A stretch of 64,000 nucleotides of DNA from Vibrio sp. Y2-5. Its GTDB lineage: Bacteria; Pseudomonadota; Gammaproteobacteria; Enterobacterales; Vibrionaceae. The notes under the pieces were generated by a model, which saw nothing but the letters and a program-made list of their open reading frames with translations, made no database searches and had not been told where the DNA came from. Positions 27,117 to 35,626 of this stretch are shown here, piece by piece. The first letter of the stretch is position 1. The number at the start of each line of letters is the position of its first letter. The position numbers were made by a program, and so were the translations under genes. The stretch lies in NCBI RefSeq assembly GCF_014596725.1, contig NZ_JACVEG010000008.1:132020-196019 (forward strand), read 5' to 3'.

Positions 27117-27299
27117 CTAAAGGTAAACTTCCCTGATGCGGCTATCAGCCTCATCCAGTTTACGAACTGAATGTGACAGTGATTTACGGCTGATGCCAAC
27201 TTGTCTAGCAGCCCTAGAAATGGGGTATCCATTTAGTACTACTAATCTGATACCTTAACGTGCTTTTTCCGGTAGATCACGCTTGGAATACAGGCTCAT
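27117..27299 (-). pseudogene. Small HTH regulator with in-frame stop
   Basis: Read on the minus strand from ATG 27299, 14 residues (MSLYSKRDLPEKAR) are followed by a TAA codon (27255-27257) and then, in the same frame, by 45 residues ending at TAG 27117. The second part contains a helix-turn-helix, ISRAARQVGISRKSLSHSV, of the kind seen in KorA/TrfB-like plasmid repressors. GAGG lies just before the ATG. One substitution in the TAA codon would restore a 60-residue protein. Alternatives are a read-through or an internal start, but no good internal start is seen. Palindromic GTACAA sites lie just upstream and may be its operators. Confidence 0.65.
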
Positions 27300-27327
27300 C
27301 AACACCTCTAATTGGCGTTCGGGAATT

Positions 27328-27365
27328 ACGTACAAAATTAACTCTTAGCGAAACAAATTGTACGT
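27328..27365. promoter_or_regulatory. Inverted repeat, putative operator of the small HTH gene
   Basis: ACGTACAA (27328-27335) and TTGTACGT (27358-27365) are perfect 8-bp arms 22 bp apart, in the intergenic region between the HTH pseudogene and the 27477 gene. Confidence 0.45.
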
Positions 27366-27413
27366 CTAGACTACCCATTTTTTAAGGTTTGTAAATAATC
27401 CGATTTTTCAAAA

Positions 27414-27440
27414 TTGACCGTCTATTCAACCTTGTACAAT
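27414..27440 (+). promoter_or_regulatory. 15-bp-spacer promoter, copy 14, overlapped by a TTGTACAA palindrome
   Basis: TTGACC at 27414-27419, 15 bp, TACAAT at 27435-27440, with GTCT after the -35 box. The -10 box overlaps TTGTACAA at 27432-27439, the same core as the operator-like arms at 27328 and 27358, so a repressor binding there would block this promoter. Confidence 0.6.
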
Positions 27441-27476
27441 AAGAAATGAAGTGAATTTGAAAGGAAAACACATACT

Positions 27477-27761
27477 ATGTCAGGTACAACCACAGCATCT
27501 TGGGAACTATTGAAACGCATCGTTACTTTAAGCAACAATCGCAAGAGCGAAGAGTTGTATGCACTCATCGGGACTAGTGATTTTTCCGACAAACCACAAG
27601 CTACCCATGCTGCAATAACAGCGATAGAACTAACTCAAGACAATGTAGATATTCACAAAGAAAATCTGCTGAAATTTGTCAACAACGTTGATGGTACCAC
27701 AATGGATTTCAGGGAAGCCTTTAGGTTCGAACTACTAAAAGATTTACTCGGCTTGAACTAA
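27477..27761 (+). CDS. Hypothetical protein, 94 aa
   Basis: Not recognised. Helical, acidic. It is the first gene behind a promoter whose -10 box carries a palindrome, and the 27776 gene follows after 14 bp. Confidence 0.68.
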   Translation: MSGTTTASWELLKRIVTLSNNRKSEELYALIGTSDFSDKPQATHAAITAIELTQDNVDIHKENLLKFVNNVDGTTMDFREAFRFELLKDLLGLN

Positions 27762-27775
27762 ATGAGATCCCGTTT

Positions 27776-28105
27776 ATGCTTACGATTATTTCAAGTCAAC
27801 GTTACGTGAATGAGTCAATTGTATTAAGTAAGATGAAACGTAATGAAAGGTGGATTCACATTAGCCCAGTATTTATTCATGAAGGCAAGTTGAAAGCTGT
27901 GTTATTGGATGGTCACCATTCGCTTGAAGCCTCTAAACGGTTAGGAAAAGTACCGAAAGTTGACATTGTTGATGAAGAAGCTGGATGCGAAATTGAACTT
28001 CTCCATCAAAACGAAGTTGATTGGTTCTTAGCTTGGAACCAGAACGATTCGGAGTACTACGAAACATACACATTGGATGGTGACTTTCATCCAGTCAATA
28101 TTTAA
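27776..28105 (+). CDS. Small ParB/sulfiredoxin-fold protein, 109 aa
   Basis: The motif LLDGHHSLEASKRLGK near residues 42-57 matches the DGHHR/GHHRL box of ParB-N/Srx-like folds, which bind and hydrolyse nucleotides. Only this domain is present; the DNA-binding and dimerisation parts of a partition ParB are absent. Such stand-alone domains can be toxins, antitoxins or regulators. The function here is unknown. Confidence 0.6.
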   Translation: MLTIISSQRYVNESIVLSKMKRNERWIHISPVFIHEGKLKAVLLDGHHSLEASKRLGKVPKVDIVDEEAGCEIELLHQNEVDWFLAWNQNDSEYYETYTLDGDFHPVNI

Positions 28106-28115
28106 CGGGATTTTT

Positions 28116-29171
28116 ATGACATTACAAAAGCAGAAGAAAGCCAAGCGCAGCGGGTTTGATAACGCCATACAACTAGTGAAGTCAAGCTGGAATGGTTTGG
28201 TTCAGCACCCTTTGTTGTTTATGTTGTTCATCGTCATTCTTCTTCTACTAGTAAAAGAAAATTTTACCTCTTTTGCTATTTCTCAACTTGGTTTGGATCC
28301 GGTCACAGTTTCCAGTACATACATGTCACTGATTGCGACACTGGTAGGTGCGGGAATATTCTCTACGGTCATGAAAACAGCTCAATTTTCTGATCTATTT
28401 AAGAAGCAGTTATACAGTGTAGTTTACCAACCTGACGAGTCCTCAGTAATCTCCGACGAAATGCTAGATCATGGCTGGAAGACCCTTACGAGAATAAAAC
28501 TTGAAAATATATTGCCCCAGAGCATCGTCAATGATGCTAATGAATCAATGCACAACCTCTTCTTCAACAGTCATAGTGACTATCACTTTGAAAAATACGA
28601 TGTTGAATATGAAATTTGCAAAATAGAAGGCGACGATGATTGTGTACTGGTCAAACAGTACACTAAAACGACTATCAAAATCGCCCCATTTGCTGAACGA
28701 CCTATGCTTAATCAGATCATAAACACTGGCGATGATCACGCGATTATCAACCTTTGGCTTAATAATCAACACATCATATCCAGTGAGGAAGGAATAAATT
28801 CTCCCTTAGTCAAAAGGGTAGAAAGGGTAGTAGAAAATGATAATCAGTATGTGCTCGCAGTAAATCTAAATGAATTTACGGAGGGAGAGAACTCAGTAGA
28901 GTTAAAGAAATCAGTCCAATTCAAACAGAACTTAACTAAAGAACCATATTTTCTAGCAGCTATGAGACGTTTTACCAAAGGGGCTACAGTTAAAGTTAAA
29001 ATTACTGACGATTTTAAGCTATTCTTTAAGCTTACTGGACCAAATGCCGCGACTAAAAGCTTAGACCCAATTGAAATTATGGGTGCTAGGATATGGACAC
29101 TTGCGGATGACCAAACCTTGTTGTTGCCGGGGCATGGGTATATACTCATGGTGTTTAAGTGCTCAATGTGA
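28116..29171 (+). CDS. Hypothetical membrane protein, 351 aa
   Basis: An in-frame TTG at 28077 overlaps the previous gene; ATG 28116 with ACGGGA is preferred. Two hydrophobic segments lie near residues 27-48 and 60-80 (HPLLFMLFIVILLLLV and YMSLIATLVGAG), followed by a large soluble domain of about 270 residues, probably cytoplasmic. The topology recalls membrane-anchored effectors of plasmid or phage exclusion systems, but no family is recognised. Confidence 0.68.
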   Translation: MTLQKQKKAKRSGFDNAIQLVKSSWNGLVQHPLLFMLFIVILLLLVKENFTSFAISQLGLDPVTVSSTYMSLIATLVGAGIFSTVMKTAQFSDLFKKQLYSVVYQPDESSVISDEMLDHGWKTLTRIKLENILPQSIVNDANESMHNLFFNSHSDYHFEKYDVEYEICKIEGDDDCVLVKQYTKTTIKIAPFAERPMLNQIINTGDDHAIINLWLNNQHIISSEEGINSPLVKRVERVVENDNQYVLAVNLNEFTEGENSVELKKSVQFKQNLTKEPYFLAAMRRFTKGATVKVKITDDFKLFFKLTGPNAATKSLDPIEIMGARIWTLADDQTLLLPGHGYILMVFKCSM

Positions 29172-29261
29172 ACAATCTAATGGAGTTACAAATGTTCAAT
29201 TCAACAGAAGAAATCTAACATTCTTTGCAATAACAATGGGCAAAGAAAACCTATTCTTATT

Positions 29262-29284
29262 AAGCCAGCGATGCTGGCTTTTTT
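29262..29284 (+). terminator. Rho-independent terminator
   Basis: AAGCCAGC (29262-29269) pairs with GCTGGCTT (29273-29280) followed by T. Confidence 0.85.
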
Positions 29285-29396
29285 ACACCTTAAAATCCTA
29301 GAATTTCCTACCAATCCTTCCATATCTGATGCTATTTCAGCCCACACCTGAATTTATAAGCTGTTATACCTTACCTCATAAGTTTTCTTCGGTACC

Positions 29397-29445
29397 AAAT
29401 CACACAAAAAAGCAATCAATCACATTATTTTTAGAATGAATCACA
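29397..29445. repeat. Three TGTGATT-type motifs in reverse orientation
   Basis: AATCACACA (29398-29406), AATCAATCACA (29414-29424) and AATGAATCACA (29435-29445) are spaced about 17-21 bp apart. The same motif occurs singly at 10720, 37513 and 47174. Function unknown. Confidence 0.5.
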
Positions 29446-29558
29446 CGAATTATTGAAATAAAATCATCGTCAGGCGAAGATCAAAGTATTCGCTGAACTC
29501 TATATCTGACTATAGCTCGTAAAATCCGAAGCTCGTTTTCTACATCGAGCCTGCAACG

Positions 29559-29585
29559 TTGACGAGTCACACAGACATTTATAAT
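29559..29585 (+). promoter_or_regulatory. 15-bp-spacer promoter, copy 15 (for gene at 29629)
   Basis: TTGACG at 29559-29564, 15 bp, TATAAT at 29580-29585: a full-consensus -10 box. Confidence 0.65.
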
Positions 29586-29628
29586 GAACCGTATCTGAAG
29601 TAAAGCTAAACCCGTATGGACTATGACC

Positions 29629-29907
29629 ATGGATAAATTTAATCAGCTTTTCAATGCAATTCGAGAATTCTGTGATGATGACACTTACCTGAAAGCAGGT
29701 GTCGGTGGCGGATTTCATCCGGGAACTGAACTCTTTGATCTAGCTATAAGCGCAAGACGGGAGTTACAGGAGGGTGGATTGATTCCCACGATTCCCCCTG
29801 AAAATGAAGAATTGGCGGAGAAACTTATATCGTTATCAGACTCCGGTTGGATGCTCAATGATGACATCCGCGTAGACCTTAAGCGTGCAGCTAAAGCCCT
29901 TGTTTAA
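29629..29907 (+). CDS. Hypothetical protein, 92 aa
   Basis: Not recognised. Acidic and helical. ATG 29623 and ATG 29629 are both possible and neither has a strong ribosome-binding site. It has its own promoter. Confidence 0.6.
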   Translation: MDKFNQLFNAIREFCDDDTYLKAGVGGGFHPGTELFDLAISARRELQEGGLIPTIPPENEELAEKLISLSDSGWMLNDDIRVDLKRAAKALV

Positions 29908-29973
29908 TCAAAACCTTAACCCTTTCATTTAAATCTATGAAACGGAAATTACTAAAATAGGATGTTTCAATTC

Positions 29974-31152
29974 ATGAAATCAAACCATTTAGCAGTGGTA
30001 ATTAGCCTCACTATCGCTGGATTGAGTTCTAACGTACTCGCTGGAAGCAATCTAGCAGATGCTCGCAGTGTCGGTATGGGGGGCACAGGTGTTGCCTCCG
30101 CAGACTTTATAACATCATCTTTCCACAACGTAGCATTAGGTGCTCTATACCGAGAAGAAGACGACTTTGGATTGTTAATTCCTGGTGTTGGGGCAGGTTA
30201 CAATGACCCAGATAACGTAGTTGATTCCGTAAATTCCGCAAACGACACGTACGAAAAATACCGTGATGTTTTCGAAAACGGGGCTGACAATAGTGAAGGG
30301 CAATCAAACCAACTAAGCGTCTTACTTGATGGCCTCGACAATAAAGCACCGGTTGCCTTAAATGGATCCGCTGGTGTAGTTATCGCGGTACCAACTTCTT
30401 ACTTTTCAGTTAACGTCTTTGCTGACGGTTGGGTAGATTCTGTCGGTGTATCAGATATTGACGACGGTGGTGCAGGTTATAACGCTTCTGATGCTGTTGA
30501 CGTTAAAGACCGATTTAACAGTTCCACCATCACTGTTGCTGGCTTAGTAACAACCGAAGTTGGCGTGTCCTTTTCCAAGATGTTTGAGTTGTTTGACCAA
30601 TCATTCGCATTTGGTATCGCTCCTAAAGCGCAGAAATTCTCATCCTATGCTGAATCTTCAACCATCAAAGATTTTGATATAGCTAACTTAGATAGCAATA
30701 AACTTACCCAATCAGCAATGAACCTTGATATTGGAGCTGCATGGTCTAGAGACGAATGGCGTGTAGGTTTGGCTGTTAAAGATCTAATCGCTAAAGATAT
30801 TCCTACGGTCGCAAATTCGATTACTTATGAGTTAAAACCTAAAGCAACAATCGGTGGAGCGTATGTGGGAGAGTACTTTGTTGCAAGTCTGGATGCAGAA
30901 CTAACAAAAGAAACTCGCTTCACCTCGATCAAAGACAGCACACAGTACATTCGTGCTGGAATGGAAGGTAATCTTTTCGGCATGGCACAGGCTCGATTAG
31001 GCTATATGCACGACTGGGAGGGTAATGCAGAAGATGTAATTACCGCGGGTATTGGTATCAGCCCATTTGATGTTGTAACTCTGGATGTTTCCGCTACATA
31101 CGCTAGTGAGAGCAGTCTAGGTGGTGCAGCTGACTTAATCTTTACCTTCTAG
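29974..31152 (+). CDS. TraF_2-type conjugal transfer outer-membrane protein
   Basis: The signal peptide ends at NVLA, followed by a start typical of this family (LADARSVGMGGTGVASADF) and about 370 residues of alternating strands ending in Phe, as in outer-membrane beta-barrels. It matches the pattern of the TraF_2 family (PF13729), described for plasmids and chromosomes of Vibrio and Shewanella. ATG 29974 is chosen over 29962 because AGGA sits upstream at a usable distance. It is probably exported to the outer membrane. A direct role in transfer is inferred from the family name only, and it lies 7 kb from the other transfer genes. Confidence 0.78.
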   Translation: MKSNHLAVVISLTIAGLSSNVLAGSNLADARSVGMGGTGVASADFITSSFHNVALGALYREEDDFGLLIPGVGAGYNDPDNVVDSVNSANDTYEKYRDVFENGADNSEGQSNQLSVLLDGLDNKAPVALNGSAGVVIAVPTSYFSVNVFADGWVDSVGVSDIDDGGAGYNASDAVDVKDRFNSSTITVAGLVTTEVGVSFSKMFELFDQSFAFGIAPKAQKFSSYAESSTIKDFDIANLDSNKLTQSAMNLDIGAAWSRDEWRVGLAVKDLIAKDIPTVANSITYELKPKATIGGAYVGEYFVASLDAELTKETRFTSIKDSTQYIRAGMEGNLFGMAQARLGYMHDWEGNAEDVITAGIGISPFDVVTLDVSATYASESSLGGAADLIFTF

Positions 31153-31164
31153 GCAAAAAAACTA

Positions 31165-31197
31165 AGAGCCCAGTATCAATACCTATTTCTGGGTTCT
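31165..31197 (+). terminator. Weak terminator-like hairpin
   Basis: AGAGCCCAG (31165-31173) can pair with CTGGGTTCT (31189-31197) with one G-T pair. No T-run follows. Confidence 0.4.
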
Positions 31198-31298
31198 CGC
31201 AACATAGCAAAGCAATTAAACGTCATTACGTAAAGTAGGCAAAAAGCAAAGGATTGATAGGTTAAACCCTCAATTAAACATACTGAACGGAGGCATGA

Positions 31299-31778
31299 TT
31301 GAAACCTCAACATTATATTTTAAGCAAAGGTGCTGACCTTGACCGTCATGGTCGTAGCATATCAGCGACCGAAGCGGCAAAAGCCCTATTAGAAAAGCGT
31401 ATCTGGGCTCTAAGCAGTAATGCGTCATGCCAAGACATCATAAAAGCGGGTGATCATGTTTATATCTACCTATCTGGTAAAGCTAATGACAGTGGACAGG
31501 TCATAGCTAAAGCTACCATTGATGAAGTAAAACCATGGACGCGCCGTAGTCACGTTTCATTTCCACTATGGCCAAGCAAGCAACCGAGCAAAATATTAGC
31601 CCTGACGGATATTGAATATCTCAACCAAGCTGTATTGATTAAGGATCACATAGACCAACTAGATTTCGTGCCGGTAAACAAGAAGCAATGGAGCCTACTA
31701 TTTACTGGTGGCCTGAGAAAAATAAATGAATCGGACTTCAACAAACTCTTTTCTATCAGCATTGGTAATTACGCCTAA
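31299..31778 (+). CDS. EVE/PUA-like domain protein, 159 aa
   Basis: The arrangement AGDHVYIYLSG, GQVIAKATIDEV and, later, WSLLFTGGLRKI resembles the EVE/PUA-like fold that binds modified bases or RNA. The start is a TTG at 31299, five bases after GGAGG; an ATG at 31294 is out of frame. If it reads modified DNA it would fit with the three methylases on this element. Assignment is by pattern only. Confidence 0.55.
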   Translation: MKPQHYILSKGADLDRHGRSISATEAAKALLEKRIWALSSNASCQDIIKAGDHVYIYLSGKANDSGQVIAKATIDEVKPWTRRSHVSFPLWPSKQPSKILALTDIEYLNQAVLIKDHIDQLDFVPVNKKQWSLLFTGGLRKINESDFNKLFSISIGNYA

Positions 31779-31860
31779 CACTTCTTTCTACCCAATAAGT
31801 GCTAGCCTTGATCACTGAGAGAAACCAAACTTTAAGTCAAATTTTAATATAGGAACGGAC

Positions 31861-32628
31861 ATGGATTACATTGTAAGAGCTTTGATTTTCGCTAGCCTAG
31901 CATTCAGCAACATGGTAACCGCAAGCGAAATTTGGCATGGGCTTGTAGTTGAACCTGAAAATCGATGTTCCGCGTACAACAAAAAAGAACAATATCCATA
32001 CCCAGCCTCTATTGAGCACGATATCGTGAAGCAAATGGGTGGGGTAGTTTATGGTCCATATACTGGACATTACTTTTCATCTATATCAAGTACCGACATT
32101 GAACATATAGTTGCCACCAACGAAGGACACGATAGCGGTTTATGTCATGCAAGTGCCGAGGTTAGAGAACAATTCGCAACAGATCTACTCAACCTTACAC
32201 TAGCCGCCCCAATCGTTAATAGATGCAGCAAAACGGGCAAATGTGGACTTGACCCCGGCGAATGGTTACCGCCAAAAAATCAATGCTGGTTTGCGAACCG
32301 AGTAATTGAGATAAAACTAAAATACCATCTGAGTGTCGATAGACTTGAAGCCGATACTCTACAGTCAGTACTAAATGGTTGTGACAGCTTCGATATGATT
32401 TTCTATCCCAAGCAGGAAGAACCGCAGACAACAACCGCACTTCATGAGGAACAAAATGGCGGCACAAACTCTGCAGAAGATACACTCACTAAATATGACG
32501 ACAATAGAAATGGCCGTATTACGTGCTCAGAAGCGAAAAAACACGGAATTACCCCAGTACGTAAAGATCATCCTGCCTATCAATTCATGATGGATAAAGA
32601 TGGTGATGGCGTAGTCTGCGAAAACTAA
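31861..32628 (+). CDS. Secreted HNH nuclease with Excalibur calcium-binding domain
   Basis: Signal peptide to about residue 21 (MVTAS), then a DUF1524-type HNH nuclease domain: DIEHIVATNEGHDSGLC near residues 80-96, LLNLTLAAPIVNR, EWLPPKNQCWFANRV with catalytic and metal-binding His/Asn. A C-terminal Excalibur module (YDDNRNGRITCSEAKKHG, KDGDGVVCE) binds calcium. Such proteins are exported and cut DNA or RNA outside the cytoplasm. A terminator follows. Confidence 0.8.
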   Translation: MDYIVRALIFASLAFSNMVTASEIWHGLVVEPENRCSAYNKKEQYPYPASIEHDIVKQMGGVVYGPYTGHYFSSISSTDIEHIVATNEGHDSGLCHASAEVREQFATDLLNLTLAAPIVNRCSKTGKCGLDPGEWLPPKNQCWFANRVIEIKLKYHLSVDRLEADTLQSVLNGCDSFDMIFYPKQEEPQTTTALHEEQNGGTNSAEDTLTKYDDNRNGRITCSEAKKHGITPVRKDHPAYQFMMDKDGDGVVCEN

Positions 32629-32667
32629 TCATTTATCTTTACCACCAGCAATCAGGACCTGTTTTTT

Positions 32668-32700
32668 AAAGAGCCTAAAAACGGCTCTTTTATTTTTTTT
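32668..32700 (+). terminator. Rho-independent terminator
   Basis: AAAGAGCC (32668-32675) pairs with GGCTCTTT (32683-32690) followed by TATTTTTTTT. Confidence 0.82.
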
Positions 32701-32830
32701 GTATCGGAAACAACTAAAACACAAAGTAGACAGAATTAAACGTTCACTGATAATAACCTACACGTTACACAGCAATATGAATTGCACGTTTATTCTGTGA
32801 GTTACCCTATCAATATGAAGGTTAAGAGTA

Positions 32831-33358
32831 ATGACTGATTCTAAAAATAAATTTCGTCTGCCACGTCCAATCATCTCATTTAGCAGCTCAAGCATTGCCA
32901 TTACGGAGCTTGTAAGAGGGTCTGGTTACGATTCAAGCTCTTACCCTTGGGCTTCACGCATGCTCGGTAGATTCCCACTACCAGACTGGCAAAGAGGTTT
33001 AGTATGGAGTAAGAAAAAAAATCTCGCATTCATCGATTCTGTATTCCAAGGTTTTGACCTCGGTTCCGTAATGATCAATGACTGGGAAGAGTCGTCTACA
33101 GGTATTTTACGACCGATGTCAGACATTTTAATTGACGGGCAACAACGTACAAATGCACTCATCCAATACACCAGTAATGAATTCCCTTATGAGGGTTACT
33201 ATTGGCGTGAACTAAATCGCAATGAACAGCGGGTTTTCTTAGAAAGTCAGCTCGGACTCAAAAAAACAAGATGCTTTGACGAAGCTATTTTGAAGCGCGT
33301 GTACAACCTCCTAAATTTTTCTGGTGTAAAGCATACTGCTAAAGAAATGGCAAAATAA
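32831..33358 (+). CDS. Short DUF262-like protein, 175 aa
   Basis: The box FPLPDWQRGLVWSKKKNLAF and, later, DILIDGQQRTNALIQY match the N-terminal domain of DUF262/GmrS-type proteins, a ParB-like fold that hydrolyses nucleotides. In GmrSD enzymes it is fused to an HNH part; here only this domain remains. Its role is unknown; it may be a truncated or free-standing regulator. The 33370 gene follows closely. Confidence 0.68.
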   Translation: MTDSKNKFRLPRPIISFSSSSIAITELVRGSGYDSSSYPWASRMLGRFPLPDWQRGLVWSKKKNLAFIDSVFQGFDLGSVMINDWEESSTGILRPMSDILIDGQQRTNALIQYTSNEFPYEGYYWRELNRNEQRVFLESQLGLKKTRCFDEAILKRVYNLLNFSGVKHTAKEMAK

Positions 33359-33369
33359 GGACTAATGCT

Positions 33370-33822
33370 ATGAGTAGAGAGTCATTTGTAGCCGCTCTAG
33401 ATGTTTTGACCGGAACATCAAGCACTACGGTTAAAAATCCACGTGATTGTGAGCTTTGCCATGGGGGGAAGGCTGTCGGGAGGTACTTTCTTCATAAAGA
33501 TGAAAGCCCTAATCCTGGCTGGTGGCGTGTATGTGAATATTGCGCGGAAATGGTTGAAAATCTGGGCTCTAAAGTAACCTACTACAAATACACAAAGCAG
33601 TTTAAAGAACAACAAGAACCGCCGAAGGCGAAAATTGATAACCCTGATTGCCAACATGACTGGGAAAAGTGGTCGTTAGTAAGCGAAGTCGATAAAAAAT
33701 CAGACCTTCCCTTTGATTGGATGCGCTGTAATACGTGTGGGTGCTACGGAAAAAGATTTCAGCTAAATCAAACGGTCATGTCTGACCTTACGATGGAAAT
33801 CGACCTTAATTGTTCACGTTAA
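33370..33822 (+). CDS. Zinc-binding protein with two Cys pairs, 150 aa
   Basis: CELC (21-24) pairs with CEYC near residue 57-60, and a second set CQHDW with CNTC lies near residues 95-121. This looks like two zinc knuckles. No enzyme motif. Eleven bp after the DUF262-like gene, so probably co-expressed. Confidence 0.65.
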   Translation: MSRESFVAALDVLTGTSSTTVKNPRDCELCHGGKAVGRYFLHKDESPNPGWWRVCEYCAEMVENLGSKVTYYKYTKQFKEQQEPPKAKIDNPDCQHDWEKWSLVSEVDKKSDLPFDWMRCNTCGCYGKRFQLNQTVMSDLTMEIDLNCSR

Positions 33823-33838
33823 TAACAGGTAAATTACA

Positions 33839-34201
33839 ATGAAATATCAGATTCTTTGGGTACGCCACTTATGCGACTTTACTAAAGAAATAAGCGATCA
33901 CTATACCGATATCGATCGCCTAACTTCGGGCGCAGATATTTTCCCATACAACGATGTTGAAATCATTGCAAAGCGTAGATTCACAGGGCGTACCACCTTT
34001 AACGGTGATGAAATCTATGAAGGCGATATCCTAACCAATCTAGATCCTGATGTCGATGACACTCCAGTAATCGTAGAATGGTCACAGCAAGAAGCTGGCT
34101 TCGTAATTGATGGTACAAACCTAACTGAAACCGTGGTGCATAACGATGAACTCATCATCATTGGTGACATTTACCGTACTCCCGAACTCAAGCCTTATTG
34201 A
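33839..34201 (+). CDS. YopX-like protein, 120 aa
   Basis: The pattern GRTTFNGDEIYEGDIL, VEWSQQEAGFVI and IIIGDIYRTPEL fits the YopX family found in phages, prophages and plasmids. Function of the family is not established. AGGT before the ATG. It is 16 bp after the zinc-binding protein gene and so likely in the same operon. Confidence 0.72.
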   Translation: MKYQILWVRHLCDFTKEISDHYTDIDRLTSGADIFPYNDVEIIAKRRFTGRTTFNGDEIYEGDILTNLDPDVDDTPVIVEWSQQEAGFVIDGTNLTETVVHNDELIIIGDIYRTPELKPY

Positions 34202-34304
34202 TTTCTATGCGTTTATTTCCTTGGTAACTCATGATAACCTCACAACTTAATAGTCAATCATTGACGTAATTCAGCTGAAAAGCACTTATAACCAAGGAGT
34301 TACC

Positions 34305-34514
34305 ATGGAACAAAAACGTAATGTAGAAATCTGTGAATTTGGAACAGCGCCTGAACAAGCAAAGCAAGGGTACCGTTCACTAGGTATTACCGTCCAAGGT
34401 ACAGATGAATCTGTTACTCACACTTTCAGTAATACTGGTGATGTACGGCTTATTCGCGGTCCAAGTATCCATGGCACGGAAGATCATGAGTTTTACGTTA
34501 TGGTCAAAGACTAA
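34305..34514 (+). CDS. Hypothetical protein, 69 aa
   Basis: Not recognised. Small, with an ACCAAGGAG ribosome-binding site. Likely beta-rich. A hairpin follows at 34599. Confidence 0.65.
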   Translation: MEQKRNVEICEFGTAPEQAKQGYRSLGITVQGTDESVTHTFSNTGDVRLIRGPSIHGTEDHEFYVMVKD

Positions 34515-34598
34515 AACTTATACGGGTAAATCCCCACACAACATCGGCACGGAACTGAAGTCGAATAGGTCTACTAATTTTACAGATAGACGCGTTAT

Positions 34599-34625
34599 AA
34601 GGTCAGCATATGCTGGCCTTTACTA
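34599..34625 (+). terminator. Terminator after the 34305 gene
   Basis: AAGGTCAGC (34599-34607) pairs with GCTGGCCTT (34612-34620) with one G-T pair. The T-run after it is weak. Confidence 0.6.
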
Positions 34626-34716
34626 TTTCTATAACGAGACAACAACGCTTTCTAATCATCATACCCTGTGGTAATTTAATCCTAACTATCGATCATCTCT
34701 AAGATGATAGACGCCA

Positions 34717-34726
34717 GCCGAAAGGC
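34717..34726 (+). promoter_or_regulatory. GAAA-tetraloop leader hairpin, copy 4
   Basis: GCC-GAAA-GGC upstream of AACAAGGAG of the 34750 gene. A further perfect stem ATCATCT/AGATGAT lies at 34692-34708. Confidence 0.45.
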
Positions 34727-34749
34727 ACATTTAAACAAGGAGATACTTC

Positions 34750-35058
34750 ATGTTGTCGAAAGTCAAAGCTTTCATAGCAAAACCTACCTATAAAAAATCA
34801 ATGTTCAGATTGTGGATAGAACTACTCTGTAATTATGTATTACTGCAGAAGCTATATCTATTTTACCAATGTACTGAAGATATGAGTTTATTAGCCGCAG
34901 TGACTGGTATCGCGGTGTTTTTCTTTACTTTAAGCGTTATTCGTTCTTTCAAGCGGCTGGCTGTATATCCATTTATTCCTACTGGTGTATGGAAAGCAGA
35001 AGCTTTTTACTTAGAGGATGAAGAAGCGAGGGTAGGGTTCACCTACTTTCGAGCTTAA
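34750..35058 (+). CDS. Small membrane protein, 102 aa
   Basis: Not recognised. Two hydrophobic segments near residues 22-40 and 48-66 (WIELLCNYVLL, AAVTGIAVFFFTL) and a basic N-terminus. Likely an inner-membrane protein. Confidence 0.65.
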   Translation: MLSKVKAFIAKPTYKKSMFRLWIELLCNYVLLQKLYLFYQCTEDMSLLAAVTGIAVFFFTLSVIRSFKRLAVYPFIPTGVWKAEAFYLEDEEARVGFTYFRA

Positions 35059-35102
35059 ATGTAACTAGGCACATTCACTACAATACCGAGTTTTCTCGGG
35101 AG

Positions 35103-35114
35103 TTCCGAAAGGAA
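35103..35114 (+). promoter_or_regulatory. GAAA-tetraloop leader hairpin, copy 5
   Basis: TTCC-GAAA-GGAA upstream of ATCAAGGAG of the 35138 gene. Confidence 0.5.
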
Positions 35115-35137
35115 ATAATAATCAAGGAGTAATTTTT

Positions 35138-35626
35138 ATGAAACGATTCGTCTTAGATATTGTTGATACAAGTAATTACATTGAATCACCCGACTATTTA
35201 ATCGTTGAACTGAAGGCAGGGGCAATTCTTAAAATTAAGGAGTTGGCTAAGGCCGCGAAGGACAATGGCTGGGTTTCGATTACTGATTCATTGGAGTTAG
35301 AAAGTGGCGCGGTTCTTTCTGAAAGCGAAATGTTTGAGTTGGAAGATAAGAACAAAATAGAGAGATCTGATATCTCAGTACAAATGGTACGAGAAACTCA
35401 GGGATTTCTTAACAGTTCTGTCTTAGAACTTAACGTGACCGTGTCATCAATCAACTTCCATTTTACTGTTGAAGTAATGGGAGATTGCAATGAAGCATTT
35501 AAGACTTCCGATATTTTCGACAGTTCTTGGACTCCAGTAAAAGAGTTAGAAGATCAGGGAAAAGCTCCATCAATATCAACCGAAGAAAAACTACAAGGTG
35601 AGGTGCAATTGTGGATACAGCCATGA
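35138..35626 (+). CDS. Hypothetical protein, 162 aa
   Basis: Not recognised. Acidic, with a beta-rich second half (LELNVTVSSINFHFTVEV). Its end overlaps the start of the 35611 gene. Confidence 0.68.
   Translation: MKRFVLDIVDTSNYIESPDYLIVELKAGAILKIKELAKAAKDNGWVSITDSLELESGAVLSESEMFELEDKNKIERSDISVQMVRETQGFLNSSVLELNVTVSSINFHFTVEVMGDCNEAFKTSDIFDSSWTPVKELEDQGKAPSISTEEKLQGEVQLWIQP

Noticed and set aside
34261..34290. TTGACG before the 34305 gene as a regulon promoter
   Set aside because: No TAnnnT box lies 15 bp downstream; no other convincing spacing either.
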